A DNA stretch of 64,000 bases from QHXQ01 sp963788965 (GCA_963788965.1 CAWBIK010000008.1:62001-126000), one strand, 5' to 3'. Shown: positions 17,989-26,186, numbered from the stretch's first letter. The notes: generated from the letters alone by a model not told the origin. Numbers and translations are program-made.

Positions 17989-20082
17989 ATGGGTCGAACT
18001 CTAACCTCGGTGTTGCTGGCGTTGTGCCTGCTCGGCGCGGCCGTGCCCGCGCGCTCGTACACGTTCCAGTACACCAGCAGTTCCTTACTGACGCGCTGGC
18101 CGACGAACACCATCACGGTCGCCTTCTCCACTTCGCTGTCGAATCCCGGCGGGAACATCAAGCCCGGTACGGACGTGGTGAACACTGTGCGGCGCGCGCT
18201 GGCGCGTTGGTCACAGGCCGCCAACATACAGTTCGTCGAGACACAGACGGGGCTGCAATCGGTTAGCGCGTCGGGCAACGGCGACGGCGTGAGCCTGATC
18301 ACCATCGCCGACACGCCGGAGAATCGTGCCTTCGTCAGCGGCACGACGCCGGGTCGCACGCGCGTCTTCTCCAACGCGAGCGGCGCGATCACAGAGGCCG
18401 ACGTGGTCATCAACCCGACGCTCTCCGGCGGGAACGGTTACGGCTTCTCGCTCGACGCCACCTCCGACACATACGATCTGGAAGCGACCTTCACGCACGA
18501 GATCGGCCACCTGCTCGGCCTCGATCACTCAGGCGTCATCGGCGCGACCATGCAGCCGCGTCAAGGGCGCAACTTCTTCACAGCGGCGCTCACCATGCGG
18601 ACACTCGAAGACGACGATCTGGCCGGCGTGCGTGCGCTCTACGGGCAGCGCACGGCGCAGGCAGTCGGCACTCTGCGCGGGCAAGTGAACTACGGCGCGG
18701 GCGCGCACGTCTGGGCCGAGAACCTGCAAACGGGGCGCGTCCACGGTAGCTCGATCACGCAATCCAGCGGCGCATACGAGATTCAACAATTGCCACCGGG
18801 GCAGTATCGTGTGGTCTGCGAGTTTCTCGACGAGCCGGTGCTGGCCGCAGAGATCACGGCGAACCGCGGCCCCTACGCGGGCATCGGCACGCAGCCGCCG
18901 TTTCTCACCACCGAGAGTCAGGCGACGATCACGGCCGGCGCAGCCACCACGCTCAACTTCAACGTCGTCGCCGTGCAGCCGACGCTCCATCCGGCCGTGT
19001 TCGGCATCGACGGGCAGTTGATCGCCGCGCCCACGCCACTCGAAGCCGGCAGGACCTATCGCCTCTACGTCGGTGGCTTCGGCCTCGACGCCGTGCCCGC
19101 CACCGGCTTCACGTTGAACACGCCCTTCATGTCCATCGATGCGGCCAGCTATCGCGTCGAGAACAACGCCGCGTTCGGCGTGCCTTATCCGATCATCAGC
19201 TTCAACCTGAACGTGGTGGACACGGCCAAGTTTGGCGACTACAGCCTGCGCCTGCAACGCGCGGACACGGGCGAGGTCAGCTATCTGGCCGGCGGCCTCG
19301 CCCTCGACCCCTACACACAGTTCGTCGAACTCAACCCGATTGATCGCAGCGACGCCTTCGTGCGCCAGCAGTATCTTGACTTCCTGTTCCGCGAGCCTGA
19401 ACCGTCCGGCTTCCAAGCGTGGCTCAACGTCTTGAACGGTTGCTCCGACGTGAACAACAATCCCAACTGCGACCGCATCCTTGTCTCGTCAAGTTTCTTC
19501 GGCTCGCAAGAGTTTCAGTTGAAAGGCTACTTCGTCTATCGCTTCTACAAACTCGCCTTCAACCGACTGCCGACCTACGCCGAAGTTATCCCCGACATGC
19601 GCAGCGTGACCGGACAGACGGAAGCGGAAGTCTTCGAGCGTCGCGCCGCGTTCGCCAACAACTTCACACAGCGCAACGCCTTCACCGCGCTCTACCCGGC
19701 GACGATGTCGAACACGAACTTTGTCAACACGCTCATGGGTCGTTATCAGTTGACATCGATCACGACGCCCAACCCGGCCGCGCCCGACAGCACACAAAAG
19801 GTGACGTTGACCAGCACCGATCTCATCAATCGCTTGAACGCCGCCACGCTCACACGCGCACAGGTCGTGCGCGCGATTGCCGACAGCGATCAGGTCTTCC
19901 AGATCGAGTTCAACCCCGCGTTCGTCTTCATGCAGTACGTCGGCTATCTGCGCCGCGACCCGGAGATCACCGGCTACAACGCGTGGCTGACTTATCTCAA
20001 CACGCATCCCGGCGACTTCCGCACGATGGTCAACGGCTTCATGAACTCGCAAGAGTACCGCTCACGCTTCGGGCAACCATAA
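17989..20082 (+). CDS. Secreted matrixin-type metalloprotease with DUF4214 repeats
   Basis: 697 residues with an N-terminal signal peptide (SVLLALCLLGAAVPARS). The catalytic zinc motif HEIGHLLGLDH lies at about residues 169-179, followed by the Met-turn region GATMQP, as in matrixins (peptidase M10 type). A carboxypeptidase-like or Ig-like region follows. Two DUF4214 units are visible, one from about VRQQYLDFLFREPEPSGFQAW and the other ending in FMNSQEYRSRFG at the C-terminus. DUF4214 occurs in large secreted proteins and may bind ligands. It faces a subtilase gene convergently. It probably degrades extracellular protein, substrate unknown. Confidence 0.87.
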   Translation: MGRTLTSVLLALCLLGAAVPARSYTFQYTSSSLLTRWPTNTITVAFSTSLSNPGGNIKPGTDVVNTVRRALARWSQAANIQFVETQTGLQSVSASGNGDGVSLITIADTPENRAFVSGTTPGRTRVFSNASGAITEADVVINPTLSGGNGYGFSLDATSDTYDLEATFTHEIGHLLGLDHSGVIGATMQPRQGRNFFTAALTMRTLEDDDLAGVRALYGQRTAQAVGTLRGQVNYGAGAHVWAENLQTGRVHGSSITQSSGAYEIQQLPPGQYRVVCEFLDEPVLAAEITANRGPYAGIGTQPPFLTTESQATITAGAATTLNFNVVAVQPTLHPAVFGIDGQLIAAPTPLEAGRTYRLYVGGFGLDAVPATGFTLNTPFMSIDAASYRVENNAAFGVPYPIISFNLNVVDTAKFGDYSLRLQRADTGEVSYLAGGLALDPYTQFVELNPIDRSDAFVRQQYLDFLFREPEPSGFQAWLNVLNGCSDVNNNPNCDRILVSSSFFGSQEFQLKGYFVYRFYKLAFNRLPTYAEVIPDMRSVTGQTEAEVFERRAAFANNFTQRNAFTALYPATMSNTNFVNTLMGRYQLTSITTPNPAAPDSTQKVTLTSTDLINRLNAATLTRAQVVRAIADSDQVFQIEFNPAFVFMQYVGYLRRDPEITGYNAWLTYLNTHPGDFRTMVNGFMNSQEYRSRFGQP

Positions 20083-20110
20083 GCCGCAACAGCACGACGC
20101 GAAACTAACA

Positions 20111-20147
20111 GCGGGCGAGGTTATGTTTATAACCTCGCCCGCTGTTT
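20111..20147 (+). terminator. Rho-independent terminator after the matrixin gene
   Basis: AGCGGGCGAGGTTAT pairs perfectly with ATAACCTCGCCCGCT around GTTT and is followed by GTTTTATAA. Confidence 0.85.
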
Positions 20148-20154
20148 TATAACC

Positions 20155-20195
20155 CCCGCCGGCCGGTGTGCATGCAACACGCCGGCCGGCACGTC
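20155..20195 (-). terminator. GC-rich hairpin after the subtilase gene
   Basis: GCCGGCCGGTGT pairs with ACACGCCGGCCGGC around a short loop. It is placed just after the minus-strand subtilase stop and so could serve that gene. Confidence 0.5.
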
Positions 20196-20204
20196 CGGTG
20201 TGGC

Positions 20205-22466
20205 TCAATCGCCCATGACCACACCGTCCCCCATCACGACGCCGTCGCCCATGACCACGCCGTCCGAGACATAGATGCCATCGCAGATGACGATGCCGTC
20301 GCCCATCACGACGCCATCACCCATGACCACGCCGTCGCCCCGCAGCGCGCCGTCGCTGACATAGATACCATCGCCCATGACCACGCCGTCCGAGACGTAG
20401 ATGCCGTCGCCCATCACGACGCCGTCGCCCATGACCACGCCGTCCGTGATCACGATGCCGTCAGCAAGCGTGATGTGATCGCCCATCACGACGCCGTCGC
20501 CCATGATCACACCGTCGCTGAGCATCGCCCCGTCGCCCATGACCACACCATCGCCGAACATGGCCCAGTTAGCCAGTCTGAGATTGTCGCCAAACAGGAT
20601 GCCGTCCGCGAGCATTAGCTGGCCGTTGTGGACGATGGCGTCGCCGCGCGTGGTGCGGTTGCCGTTTAACTGCCCGGCCGCTGTGGCGTCCGAGACGTAG
20701 ATGCCATCCAGCGTCAACTTGCCATCGCAGATAACGATGCCGTCGCCCAGGACCATCCCGTCGCCCATGATCACGCCATCGCCCATGACCACGCCGTCCG
20801 TGATCACGATGCCGTTTGTGAGGAACGGCCGCAGCCCGAAGACGATGCCGTCGGCATAGACCACGCGCAGGCTCGGCAGCACCAACTCGCCGCCGATCAC
20901 ATAGGGCCGGCTCGCCGTCAACAGGTTCTCGTTGTGCTTGAAGATGCGGTCGCCTGCGTGCAGCCGGTCGGCGCGCGCGACGAAGGCTTCCGTCATCCGC
21001 ACGGCACTCGCAGCGTTGATCTGGCCCGCGCCCTGCGTGTAGATGCTCTGCGCCTTGTTGTTGTGAAACTGCCGCAGCGGGAGCGCCTGCGCCGTGCGCA
21101 ATAGTGTCGCTTTGATCATCGCCGGGCTGAGCGTGTTGTTGGCTTCGAGCATCAGCGCGACCGTGCCGGCGACGACCGGCGCGGAGAAGGACGTGCCGGA
21201 GAAGGTGTAGTAAGCGTTGGGGCGCGCACCCGTGCCTGTGGGTTGCACAACGCGGTCGGGCGCTTCGGTCGCAAGCGCCGGCTGCTCTTGCGACAGGGCG
21301 GCGATGATGCGGCGACCGGGCGCGAGTACGTCCGGCTTGGCGAGATGATCGAACTGCGTCGGCCCCTTCGACGACCACTCGGCCACCGTGTCGTCCGAAC
21401 GCCGCACGGTGGCGTGCGAGTCGGTCGCGCCGACGGTGATGACGTAAGGCGAGTTGCCGGGGCTTTTGATGCTGCCGAAGACGAGCCGGTGAATTTCATT
21501 GCCTTGCGCGTCGTGCCCGATCACTTCGTCCGTGCGCCCGTTGTTGCCCGCGCTGGCGACGACGACGATGCCTGCGTTGACGGCGCGCGCCACCGCCTGA
21601 CAGAGCGGATCTTTGCGATGCGACTCGAACACGGGCGTGCCGAGGCTCATGTTGATGACGCCGATGTTGAACCGGGCGCGATTGAGGATCGCCCAGTTCA
21701 CCGCGCGCAGCACGTTGCTCGCCGAACCCGTGCCATGCTCGTCGAGCGCGCGCAGGTCAACGAGATTCGCGTCGGGCGCGATGCCCGTGTAGTTGCCCGG
21801 ATAGCCGGTGGATGCCGCGCCGTTGCCGGCCGCCACGCTCGCCACGCCCGTGCCGTGCCCGTAAGGGTCGCCCGTCATCGGCCGATCCGTGAAGTCAACG
21901 CGCGTGAGGATGCGCGACTTGTTGCGGTTCTTCTGGAGGTCGGGATGGTTGGGGCTGATGCCGCTGTCGATGATGGCAATGGTCACGCCCTTGCCACTCA
22001 AACCGGGTCCTTGCCCTTGATTCGACTGCACCTGATCAACGCCCGTCGTCGCGCTCGTCACGTTCATCTCGGATTGCACGCGCCGGTCGGAGGTGATGTA
22101 CGACACGTCCTGCCGCGCGGCGAGCGCCGCCAACTGGGCGGCGGGCACGTCGGCGACAACCGCGTCCAACGTCTCGTAGCCCTGCCGCTTGACGCCGCCG
22201 AGCGCGGCGATGGCCGCGTCCTGCGCTGTAGTCGGCCGTCCATTCGTCTGGATGATGATACGCACGAGCGAGCCTGCGCCGCCGCCGCTCTGACCCGTGC
22301 CCGACGGGTCGGGAGCACCAGTTCCGGACAGCAACTCAGGCGCGAGTTTGCTGCTGCTGGTGTTGGTGGGGGTTTGTGCTTTAACCATGACCTCCGTGGT
22401 CATGGGGCCGAACGCGAGCAGCCAAAGGCAGATGGCGTTGGAGGAAGCTAGGATGCGACGCAACAT
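20205..22466 (-). CDS. Secreted subtilisin-like (S8) serine protease with C-terminal hexapeptide repeats
   Basis: 753 residues. An N-terminal signal peptide is followed by an inhibitor-I9-like propeptide region (IIIQTNGRPTTAQDAAIAALGG...). The catalytic triad is visible: Asp in VTIAIIDSGIS, His in PYGHGTGVASV and Ser in FSGTSFSAPVVAGTVAL. From about residue 545 to the end the protein is an array of six-residue units of the type VVMGDG, with variants VICDG, YVSDG and MLSDG. This regular Gly-Asp spacing suggests a beta-helix or calcium-binding stalk. The 18-bp repeats are near-identical, so copy number may vary between strains. It likely acts outside the cell. Confidence 0.9.
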   Translation of the reverse strand: MLRRILASSNAICLWLLAFGPMTTEVMVKAQTPTNTSSSKLAPELLSGTGAPDPSGTGQSGGGAGSLVRIIIQTNGRPTTAQDAAIAALGGVKRQGYETLDAVVADVPAAQLAALAARQDVSYITSDRRVQSEMNVTSATTGVDQVQSNQGQGPGLSGKGVTIAIIDSGISPNHPDLQKNRNKSRILTRVDFTDRPMTGDPYGHGTGVASVAAGNGAASTGYPGNYTGIAPDANLVDLRALDEHGTGSASNVLRAVNWAILNRARFNIGVINMSLGTPVFESHRKDPLCQAVARAVNAGIVVVASAGNNGRTDEVIGHDAQGNEIHRLVFGSIKSPGNSPYVITVGATDSHATVRRSDDTVAEWSSKGPTQFDHLAKPDVLAPGRRIIAALSQEQPALATEAPDRVVQPTGTGARPNAYYTFSGTSFSAPVVAGTVALMLEANNTLSPAMIKATLLRTAQALPLRQFHNNKAQSIYTQGAGQINAASAVRMTEAFVARADRLHAGDRIFKHNENLLTASRPYVIGGELVLPSLRVVYADGIVFGLRPFLTNGIVITDGVVMGDGVIMGDGMVLGDGIVICDGKLTLDGIYVSDATAAGQLNGNRTTRGDAIVHNGQLMLADGILFGDNLRLANWAMFGDGVVMGDGAMLSDGVIMGDGVVMGDHITLADGIVITDGVVMGDGVVMGDGIYVSDGVVMGDGIYVSDGALRGDGVVMGDGVVMGDGIVICDGIYVSDGVVMGDGVVMGDGVVMGD
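20206..20830 (-). repeat. 18-bp tandem repeats encoding VVMGDG units
   Basis: Units resembling CCCATGACCACGCCGTCG recur in phase at 20211-20545 and again at 20686-20820, with more diverged units between them. They lie wholly inside the subtilase coding region. Confidence 0.85.
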
Positions 22467-22924
22467 TTTAGTGTCCCTTCTTTCATGTGCCGCGCGTTGC
22501 GCCTGCCCAAAGGCGCGAGGGGAACGGCGCGAGCACCAAATTCAAATTTCAAACGGTTAGCAATGTGAGGGACCGTTGACAGGTTCTGCCAATGCGGTGA
22601 GGCTCACCAGCATCAGCCTTGGAGTGATAGGCCGCGTTACTCTTCCGGCCTTAACCTGTCAACGATCTGCCCCTTTCCTTGACAACCCTCGTGCCACACC
22701 GAAGGGAAACCGCACCCCAACCCTAAACGAAGCAATAACAACACTTACCAAGCTACCCTGTCATCCCGACAAATCCCCGTCCCAACCCACTCAATTGGAT
22801 ACCAGCTAACCACTTTCCCCCCTCCATCCCCACAACCCACGCATTTCAGCCTAATCCACTCCTTCTCGACAAACACCACAACTTGCATACTAGGTAAACA
22901 CTGGATACTGGCTAAACACTTTGC
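22467..22924. other. Intergenic region upstream of the subtilase gene and left edge of the island
   Basis: I see no gene. The short ORFs here lack ribosome sites and family signals. Base composition drops in GC towards 22.9 kb, marking the start of the accessory island. Confidence 0.45.
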
Positions 22925-22930
22925 GGGCTT

Positions 22931-23098
22931 TGCCCAACGATGCCATTTTGCCCAACGATTAAATAACTTGCCCAACGATTGCCCCTTGCAAAATTTCAGC
23001 AAGCGCCCTTGCAAAAAATGAGCAAGCCGAAAAGCCCGATGCAAAAATTTTGCAAGCAAAAGGAAAGGCCGTCACGCCGACGCCCCGACGTAACGGCC
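22931..23098. repeat. Module 1 tail: TGCCCAACGAT repeats, TTGCAAAA palindrome and hairpin
   Basis: TGCCCAACGAT occurs at 22931, 22949 and 22969. A TGCAAAAATTTTGCA palindrome follows near 23040. A terminator-like dyad GGCCGTCACG/CGTAACGGCC (23067-23098) ends it. The same ordered tail recurs after the receiver genes of modules 2 and 3, so it is part of the repeated cassette. Confidence 0.75.
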
Positions 23099-23119
23099 CA
23101 CGCGGCACAGTCCCACGGC

Positions 23120-23487
23120 CTACCCAAGACGTGCCAGCGATTTGATAACTGGAATAAGGCGCGGCGTGTCTTCCGGCTTGCGTAGGAACACGTCAACGCC
23201 CGCTTGCTCCGCTTCGGTTGCACAGTCAACAGCCGAGAACATGATGACCGGCAACGTTGCGCGGTGTTGCGAGTTGGCGCACGTAGCGGACGAGTTCTAG
23301 CCCGTCAACGTGCGGCAGATGGTTGTCAGTAATCAATAGGTCATAACGCGCGCCACTGGCTATCCGAGTTCAAGGCCGCAGCGCCGTCCACACAGGCGAC
23401 CACACGCCACCCCTCAGCCTCTAAGGCGTCTTTAATGGTGTCGGCGACAAGTCTATGGTCTTCGACGTACAGGATCGTGAGGGGCAT
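23120..23487 (-). pseudogene. Receiver-only response regulator, module 1 copy, two single-base insertions
   Basis: Nearly identical at the DNA level to the intact copy at 31891-32256, but two bases longer. An extra T near 23266 (GCGGTGTTGCGAG against GCGGTGTGCGAG) and an extra C at 23371 (GAGTTCAAGG against GAGTTAAGG) break the frame. Start and stop codons are preserved. In the intact relatives this is a CheY-like domain with Asp54 and no output domain. It is divergent from a short ORF and an XRE gene. It is either a decayed duplicate or a sequencing artefact. Confidence 0.8.
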
Positions 23488-23511
23488 CTATGCTATATTC
23501 CGCCCGTTCTT

Positions 23512-23521
23512 TCTTTGAAAA
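23512..23521 (+). promoter_or_regulatory. boxA-like motif TCTTTGAAAA, module 1
   Basis: TCTTTGAAAA lies in the divergent region between receiver and short ORF, and recurs at the same place in modules 2 (28655-28664) and 3 (32281-32290). It matches the core of bacterial boxA antitermination sites (CTCTTTGAAAA). Confidence 0.4.
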
Positions 23522-23570
23522 TCGGCAACGGTCGAATGCGCGGCTCAAGTCTCTGCCTCATGGAGGAGTG

Positions 23571-23699
23571 ATGAGCGCCGCCGTTGAGCATGAAAGGTTC
23601 ATACTCACGGCGACAATTGAGCGCAATCTGATATTAACGGCATTTGCCGTTAGTGGCAAGCTGTTTCTGCTTTGTGTCCTATCAGGAGGCCGCGCCTGA
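23571..23699 (+). CDS. Conserved short ORF coupled to the XRE gene, module 1
   Basis: 42 residues starting MSAAVEHERFILTA, with a strong GGAGGAG site before ATG 23571. Its TGA (23697-23699) overlaps the XRE start ATG (23699-23701). The first 14 residues are almost the same in all three modules, while the C-terminal half diverges but keeps a hydrophobic patch (AFAVSGKLFLLCVL). Conservation plus coupling suggests a real leader peptide or a small partner of the XRE protein. I know no family for it. Confidence 0.6.
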   Translation: MSAAVEHERFILTATIERNLILTAFAVSGKLFLLCVLSGGRA

Positions 23700-23983
23700 T
23701 GGGTACGAGGTCACGCCATAAGCAGGCCCGCTTGGCGGTCAAGCTGCGCCAGATACGGGCGGCGCTAGGTCTTTCACAGAATGGAATGATTAAGCTGATA
23801 GGCGCAGAGGAACTTATCGCGCAGAATACGATTTCAGAGTATGAGCTAGGGAAGCGCGAGCCGCCGTTGCGGATTCTCTTGCGCTATGCGCGTGCGGCCG
23901 GTGTCTGTACGGACGTGCTGATTGATGATGAGCTAGACCTACCTGAGAAGCTACCGGCCAAGCCGCAACACGCCCGCCGTTAA
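23699..23983 (+). CDS. XRE-family helix-turn-helix regulator, module 1
   Basis: 94 residues. The HTH lies at residues 14-67, with LRQIRAALGLSQNGMIKLIG and the recognition region QNTISEYELGKREPP. The C-terminal tail DDELDLPEKLPAKPQHARR is shared with the other two copies. I chose ATG 23699, overlapping the short-ORF stop, because the residues MGTRSRHKQARLAVKL align with copy 3. It probably binds operator DNA in the island and may control its own divergent promoter. A hairpin terminator follows. Confidence 0.85.
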   Translation: MGTRSRHKQARLAVKLRQIRAALGLSQNGMIKLIGAEELIAQNTISEYELGKREPPLRILLRYARAAGVCTDVLIDDELDLPEKLPAKPQHARR

Positions 23984-23988
23984 AAAGA

Positions 23989-24018
23989 AAAGTGCCAGCC
24001 CCGGAAAAGGGCTGGCAC
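23989..24018 (+). terminator. Rho-independent-type terminator after XRE module 1
   Basis: GTGCCAGCCC pairs perfectly with GGGCTGGCAC around a short A-rich loop, immediately downstream of the XRE stop. Confidence 0.7.
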
Positions 24019-24051
24019 GGCAGGCAGCCGAAGATGATATAATTGCGGGTG

Positions 24052-24125
24052 TGCCCCGGACTAGATTCGAACTAGCGACCATCCCCATGCGAAAGGGGCG
24101 CTCTTTCCATCTGAGCTACCGGGGC
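24052..24125 (-). tRNA. tRNA or tRNA-like gene, anticodon best read as CGC (Ala box)
   Basis: The 74-nt cloverleaf folds with acceptor GCCCCGG/CCGGGGC, D-stem GCTC/GAGC, TTCGAAT T-loop with a GCTAG/CTAGT stem, and U8-A9 in place. The anticodon stem is weak (CCCCT/GGGGA with one mismatch and one G-U), loop TTCGCAT, which would give anticodon CGC. It lacks the G3-U70 pair that alanyl-tRNA synthetase needs, so its identity as tRNA-Ala is doubtful. CCA is not encoded. It lies in the accessory island and could mark an integration site. Confidence 0.7.
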
Positions 24126-24326
24126 ACAAGCTTTACAACCGACCATAACCCTTTTTGCTGTGAGTGGCAAAGTTATAATTTTTATCAATAGATAAATATA
24201 TGCAATGCTAATCGCGTTATTACTTCTATTTATCTAGCTCTACACCAACCGGCTTTGCCCGAAAAGTCTGACTTGTACAGAAAGTATGAGGGCTGTACGA
24301 AAAGTCTGGCAGTGCGTTGCTGAATG

Positions 24327-24363
24327 AAAGAGGCGGGCCGTATGTAGCGGCCCGCCTCTTTCA
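24327..24363 (-). terminator. Strong terminator after the DUF3467 gene
   Basis: GAAAGAGGCGGGCCG pairs perfectly with CGGCCCGCCTCTTTC around seven bases. It stands just beyond the minus-strand DUF3467 stop, and the A-rich left flank supplies U residues on the minus-strand transcript. Confidence 0.8.
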
Positions 24364-24379
24364 CGATTAGAACAAAAGG

Positions 24380-24742
24380 CTATTCTTTCTCGTCGGGGTT
24401 ATACAGTCCACTAGGGATAGACTGTTCGACGCTTTCTGCTTTTGGGACTGACGAGAACGGTGTGGGCAGTATTCCGTGTTCTTCTTCATATTGGTTGACG
24501 TATGAAGTAAGAATCATCATCAAGGCTTTTGCATGCGGCACAGCCATCGTAACCACGGCCTGATCTTCGACATGAAGCCCCGCTGAATCAAGGCTTAAAA
24601 TCCTACCGAAGCGTATGCTCACATCATACAAAGTCATGCCGACTTCGGAATTGTTAGCGTAGTAGGAAGTAAAAGTGGGAGCATCTTGCCGCACGATCCT
24701 CGCCCTTTTAGGCTTCGCTTTGTTTTCGGTCGCTTTTGGCAT
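24380..24742 (-). CDS. DUF3467-family protein
   Basis: 120 residues with the family pattern SYYANNSEVGMTLYDVSIRFGRIL followed by AVVTMAVPHAKALMMILTSYVNQYEEEHG. The first 20 residues are a Lys/Arg-rich tail. The function of DUF3467 is unknown. It lies 9 bp after the antitoxin-like gene and shares its terminator, so it is probably the third gene of the toxin-antitoxin operon. Confidence 0.8.
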   Translation of the reverse strand: MPKATENKAKPKRARIVRQDAPTFTSYYANNSEVGMTLYDVSIRFGRILSLDSAGLHVEDQAVVTMAVPHAKALMMILTSYVNQYEEEHGILPTPFSSVPKAESVEQSIPSGLYNPDEKE

Positions 24743-24751
24743 TAGTGTCTC

Positions 24752-25471
24752 CTAAAAGGCACGCCGTTCCGTGTAATCAATCACGTCACTTTGTGGTAGC
24801 AGAAACTTCGGTAAAAGCGCAGTAGAACGTGGGCCTCTCAGCCCCTTATACCCGCTCGCTAATTCTTGCATTGATGTCGCCTCTGCCTCTTTATCCACGA
24901 CCAATAAGTCGAAAAGCATGCCTTGCTGCGGGGTAAAAGTTCCTTTAGAGCGCCATATCTTAGTGGCCTCGATCGTATTACGGATTCCGTGCTGATAATT
25001 AGGGGTAGTTGCAGTTAGCGGGGCCGCCTTACCCCGCATTATCTTTTGTCCTGTTGCTTCCTTCGCGGCTTCTTCGTGCAGCTTCTTTTCAAGGGTAGGC
25101 AATGCTTCTTCAAATTTATTTGGGGCTAACTTTTGGGGCGAGATATTATGTTCCCAATCCCATACTTCTTCCCATGATCCAAACCTCACGATAAGCGGCA
25201 CGTCGAAGGCCTCAGCGAGCCTCATTAGCGTTCCGATTTGCGGCTTGTATTCGTAATTAGGATTCTCCCAATTTGAGATGTTCTTCTGATCCGTGCCGAC
25301 TAGATCGGCTAAAGCCGCTTGGGAGAGTTGGCGCTTCTTTCGCAATTCACGCGTCTGCATGGGTAAGGCCGTGCTGATATGCTCAGCGTAGTAAATCTGC
25401 CTAAACTCCCTATTCTGCAAATCTCTAAGTAGCCGTTTCTTGTCCAAAGTGTTCACAGACATGACTCCCAT
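24752..25471 (-). CDS. HigA-like XRE antitoxin, extended
   Basis: 239 residues. The XRE helix-turn-helix is at about 38-95 (TRELRKKRQLSQAALADLVGTDQKNISNWENPNY). The remaining 140 residues are an unusual C-terminal extension without a recognised fold. Typical HigA antitoxins are about 100 residues. Its start overlaps the end of the toxin-like gene by 38-47 bp depending on the Met used (25471 or 25462). It should neutralise the neighbour toxin and repress the operon. Confidence 0.72.
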   Translation of the reverse strand: MGVMSVNTLDKKRLLRDLQNREFRQIYYAEHISTALPMQTRELRKKRQLSQAALADLVGTDQKNISNWENPNYEYKPQIGTLMRLAEAFDVPLIVRFGSWEEVWDWEHNISPQKLAPNKFEEALPTLEKKLHEEAAKEATGQKIMRGKAAPLTATTPNYQHGIRNTIEATKIWRSKGTFTPQQGMLFDLLVVDKEAEATSMQELASGYKGLRGPRSTALLPKFLLPQSDVIDYTERRAF

Positions 25472-25820
25472 CCTTTATCAGGTTCATACGAGCCTTAGCC
25501 GTATCAACTGCATCTCTAGGATTCAACTTGCCGCTTTTCTCAACCGCGCCAACGAGCAAAGTAAACACCCGCCTACCTACGCCATAACAACCAAGTGATC
25601 GATATTGAACGCCTCCGAAAACAACTCGCACCTCATAAATATCTTCCTCGCCAGTCCACTTTTCCACATAAGGATATTTAAGCTGTTCAACGCCTTGCAA
25701 GTAGCGAATCCGCAGATCGAATTTGACTCTCGCCCGCAAAGGTATCTCTACGGCATCAAGCCAAGTTCTTATCTCGTTTTCGCCCCTATCATTGACGAAA
25801 TTCTTAAACGTCCACGCCAT
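25425..25820 (-). CDS. HigB/RelE-superfamily toxin (DUF891/Gp49-like)
   Basis: 131 residues. The RelE-type fold pattern is visible: WLDAVEIPLRARVKFDLRIRYLQ, then IYEVRVVFGGVQYRSLGCYGVGRRVFTLLVGAVEKSGK and a C-terminal helix DAVDTAKARM. Such toxins cut mRNA on the ribosome. The order toxin-then-antitoxin with overlap is the HigBA arrangement. Start at ATG 25820. Confidence 0.78.
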   Translation of the reverse strand: MAWTFKNFVNDRGENEIRTWLDAVEIPLRARVKFDLRIRYLQGVEQLKYPYVEKWTGEEDIYEVRVVFGGVQYRSLGCYGVGRRVFTLLVGAVEKSGKLNPRDAVDTAKARMNLIKDGSHVCEHFGQETAT

Positions 25821-25906
25821 CGAAATAATATGTCAGTAATGCCATAATGTCAAGGATCGCGCCTTGACTTCGCCTTAGGTTAGTAGTAACCTAACACAGT
25901 CGCCGC

Positions 25907-25916
25907 TCTTTGAAAA
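25907..25916 (+). promoter_or_regulatory. boxA-like motif upstream of SWIM-DDE gene 1
   Basis: GCTCTTTGAAAAG matches the boxA core and lies 270 bp before the coding start, ahead of a hairpin and a tRNA-like sequence. Confidence 0.4.
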
Positions 25917-25920
25917 GCAG

Positions 25921-25965
25921 AAAAGGTCAGCCAACAGAGGCGCAAACCTTGTTAACTGACCTTTT
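25921..25965. other. Strong hairpin in the leader of SWIM-DDE gene 1
   Basis: AAAAGGTCAG and CTGACCTTTT pair perfectly, with additional CAACA/TGTT pairing inside. The terminal T-run means it could terminate transcription on the plus strand or, by symmetry, on the minus strand. It immediately precedes the tRNA-like sequence. Confidence 0.6.
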
Positions 25966-25973
25966 CGATTTAT

Positions 25974-26047
25974 GGTGACGGTCGTCTAGCAGTCTAGGAC
26001 ACCCATCTGGTACATGGGAGACACGGGAGCATACCCCGCCCGTCACC
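25974..26047 (+). pseudogene. Degenerate tRNA-like sequence, anticodon GGT (Thr box)
   Basis: The acceptor GGTGACG/CGTCACC is perfect. The D-arm (CGTCTAG..CTAGGAC) resembles Glu/Gln tRNAs, and the anticodon arm CCCAT-CTGGTAC-ATGGG is perfect with anticodon GGT. The T-loop reads AGCATAC instead of TTCRANY and there is one extra base after the acceptor. It may be a tRNA pseudogene, an attachment-site scar or a tRNA-like regulatory RNA. Confidence 0.5.
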
Positions 26048-26186
26048 TTACTGATTTTCAATCTTGCCCCGCCGATAGCTTGTAACTACCGGCGAGGCTT
26101 AAACCACACAGCCGAAGCCGTGCGATCTGGCAATCGAATTATACGCTTCCCGCTGTGTGGACTCAACCCAAACAGGAGTTCACACC

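Noticed and set aside
20206..20830. CRISPR-like or intergenic satellite at the 18-bp repeats
   Set aside because: The repeats are in frame within the subtilase and encode a regular hexapeptide.
22745..23059. Minus-strand ORF with NRWAKWHRWAK repeats behind receiver copy 1 (also behind copies 2 and 3)
   Set aside because: The peptide repeat is only the translation of the TGCCCAACGAT DNA repeat. It lies after a terminator, and the frames do not extend consistently among modules.
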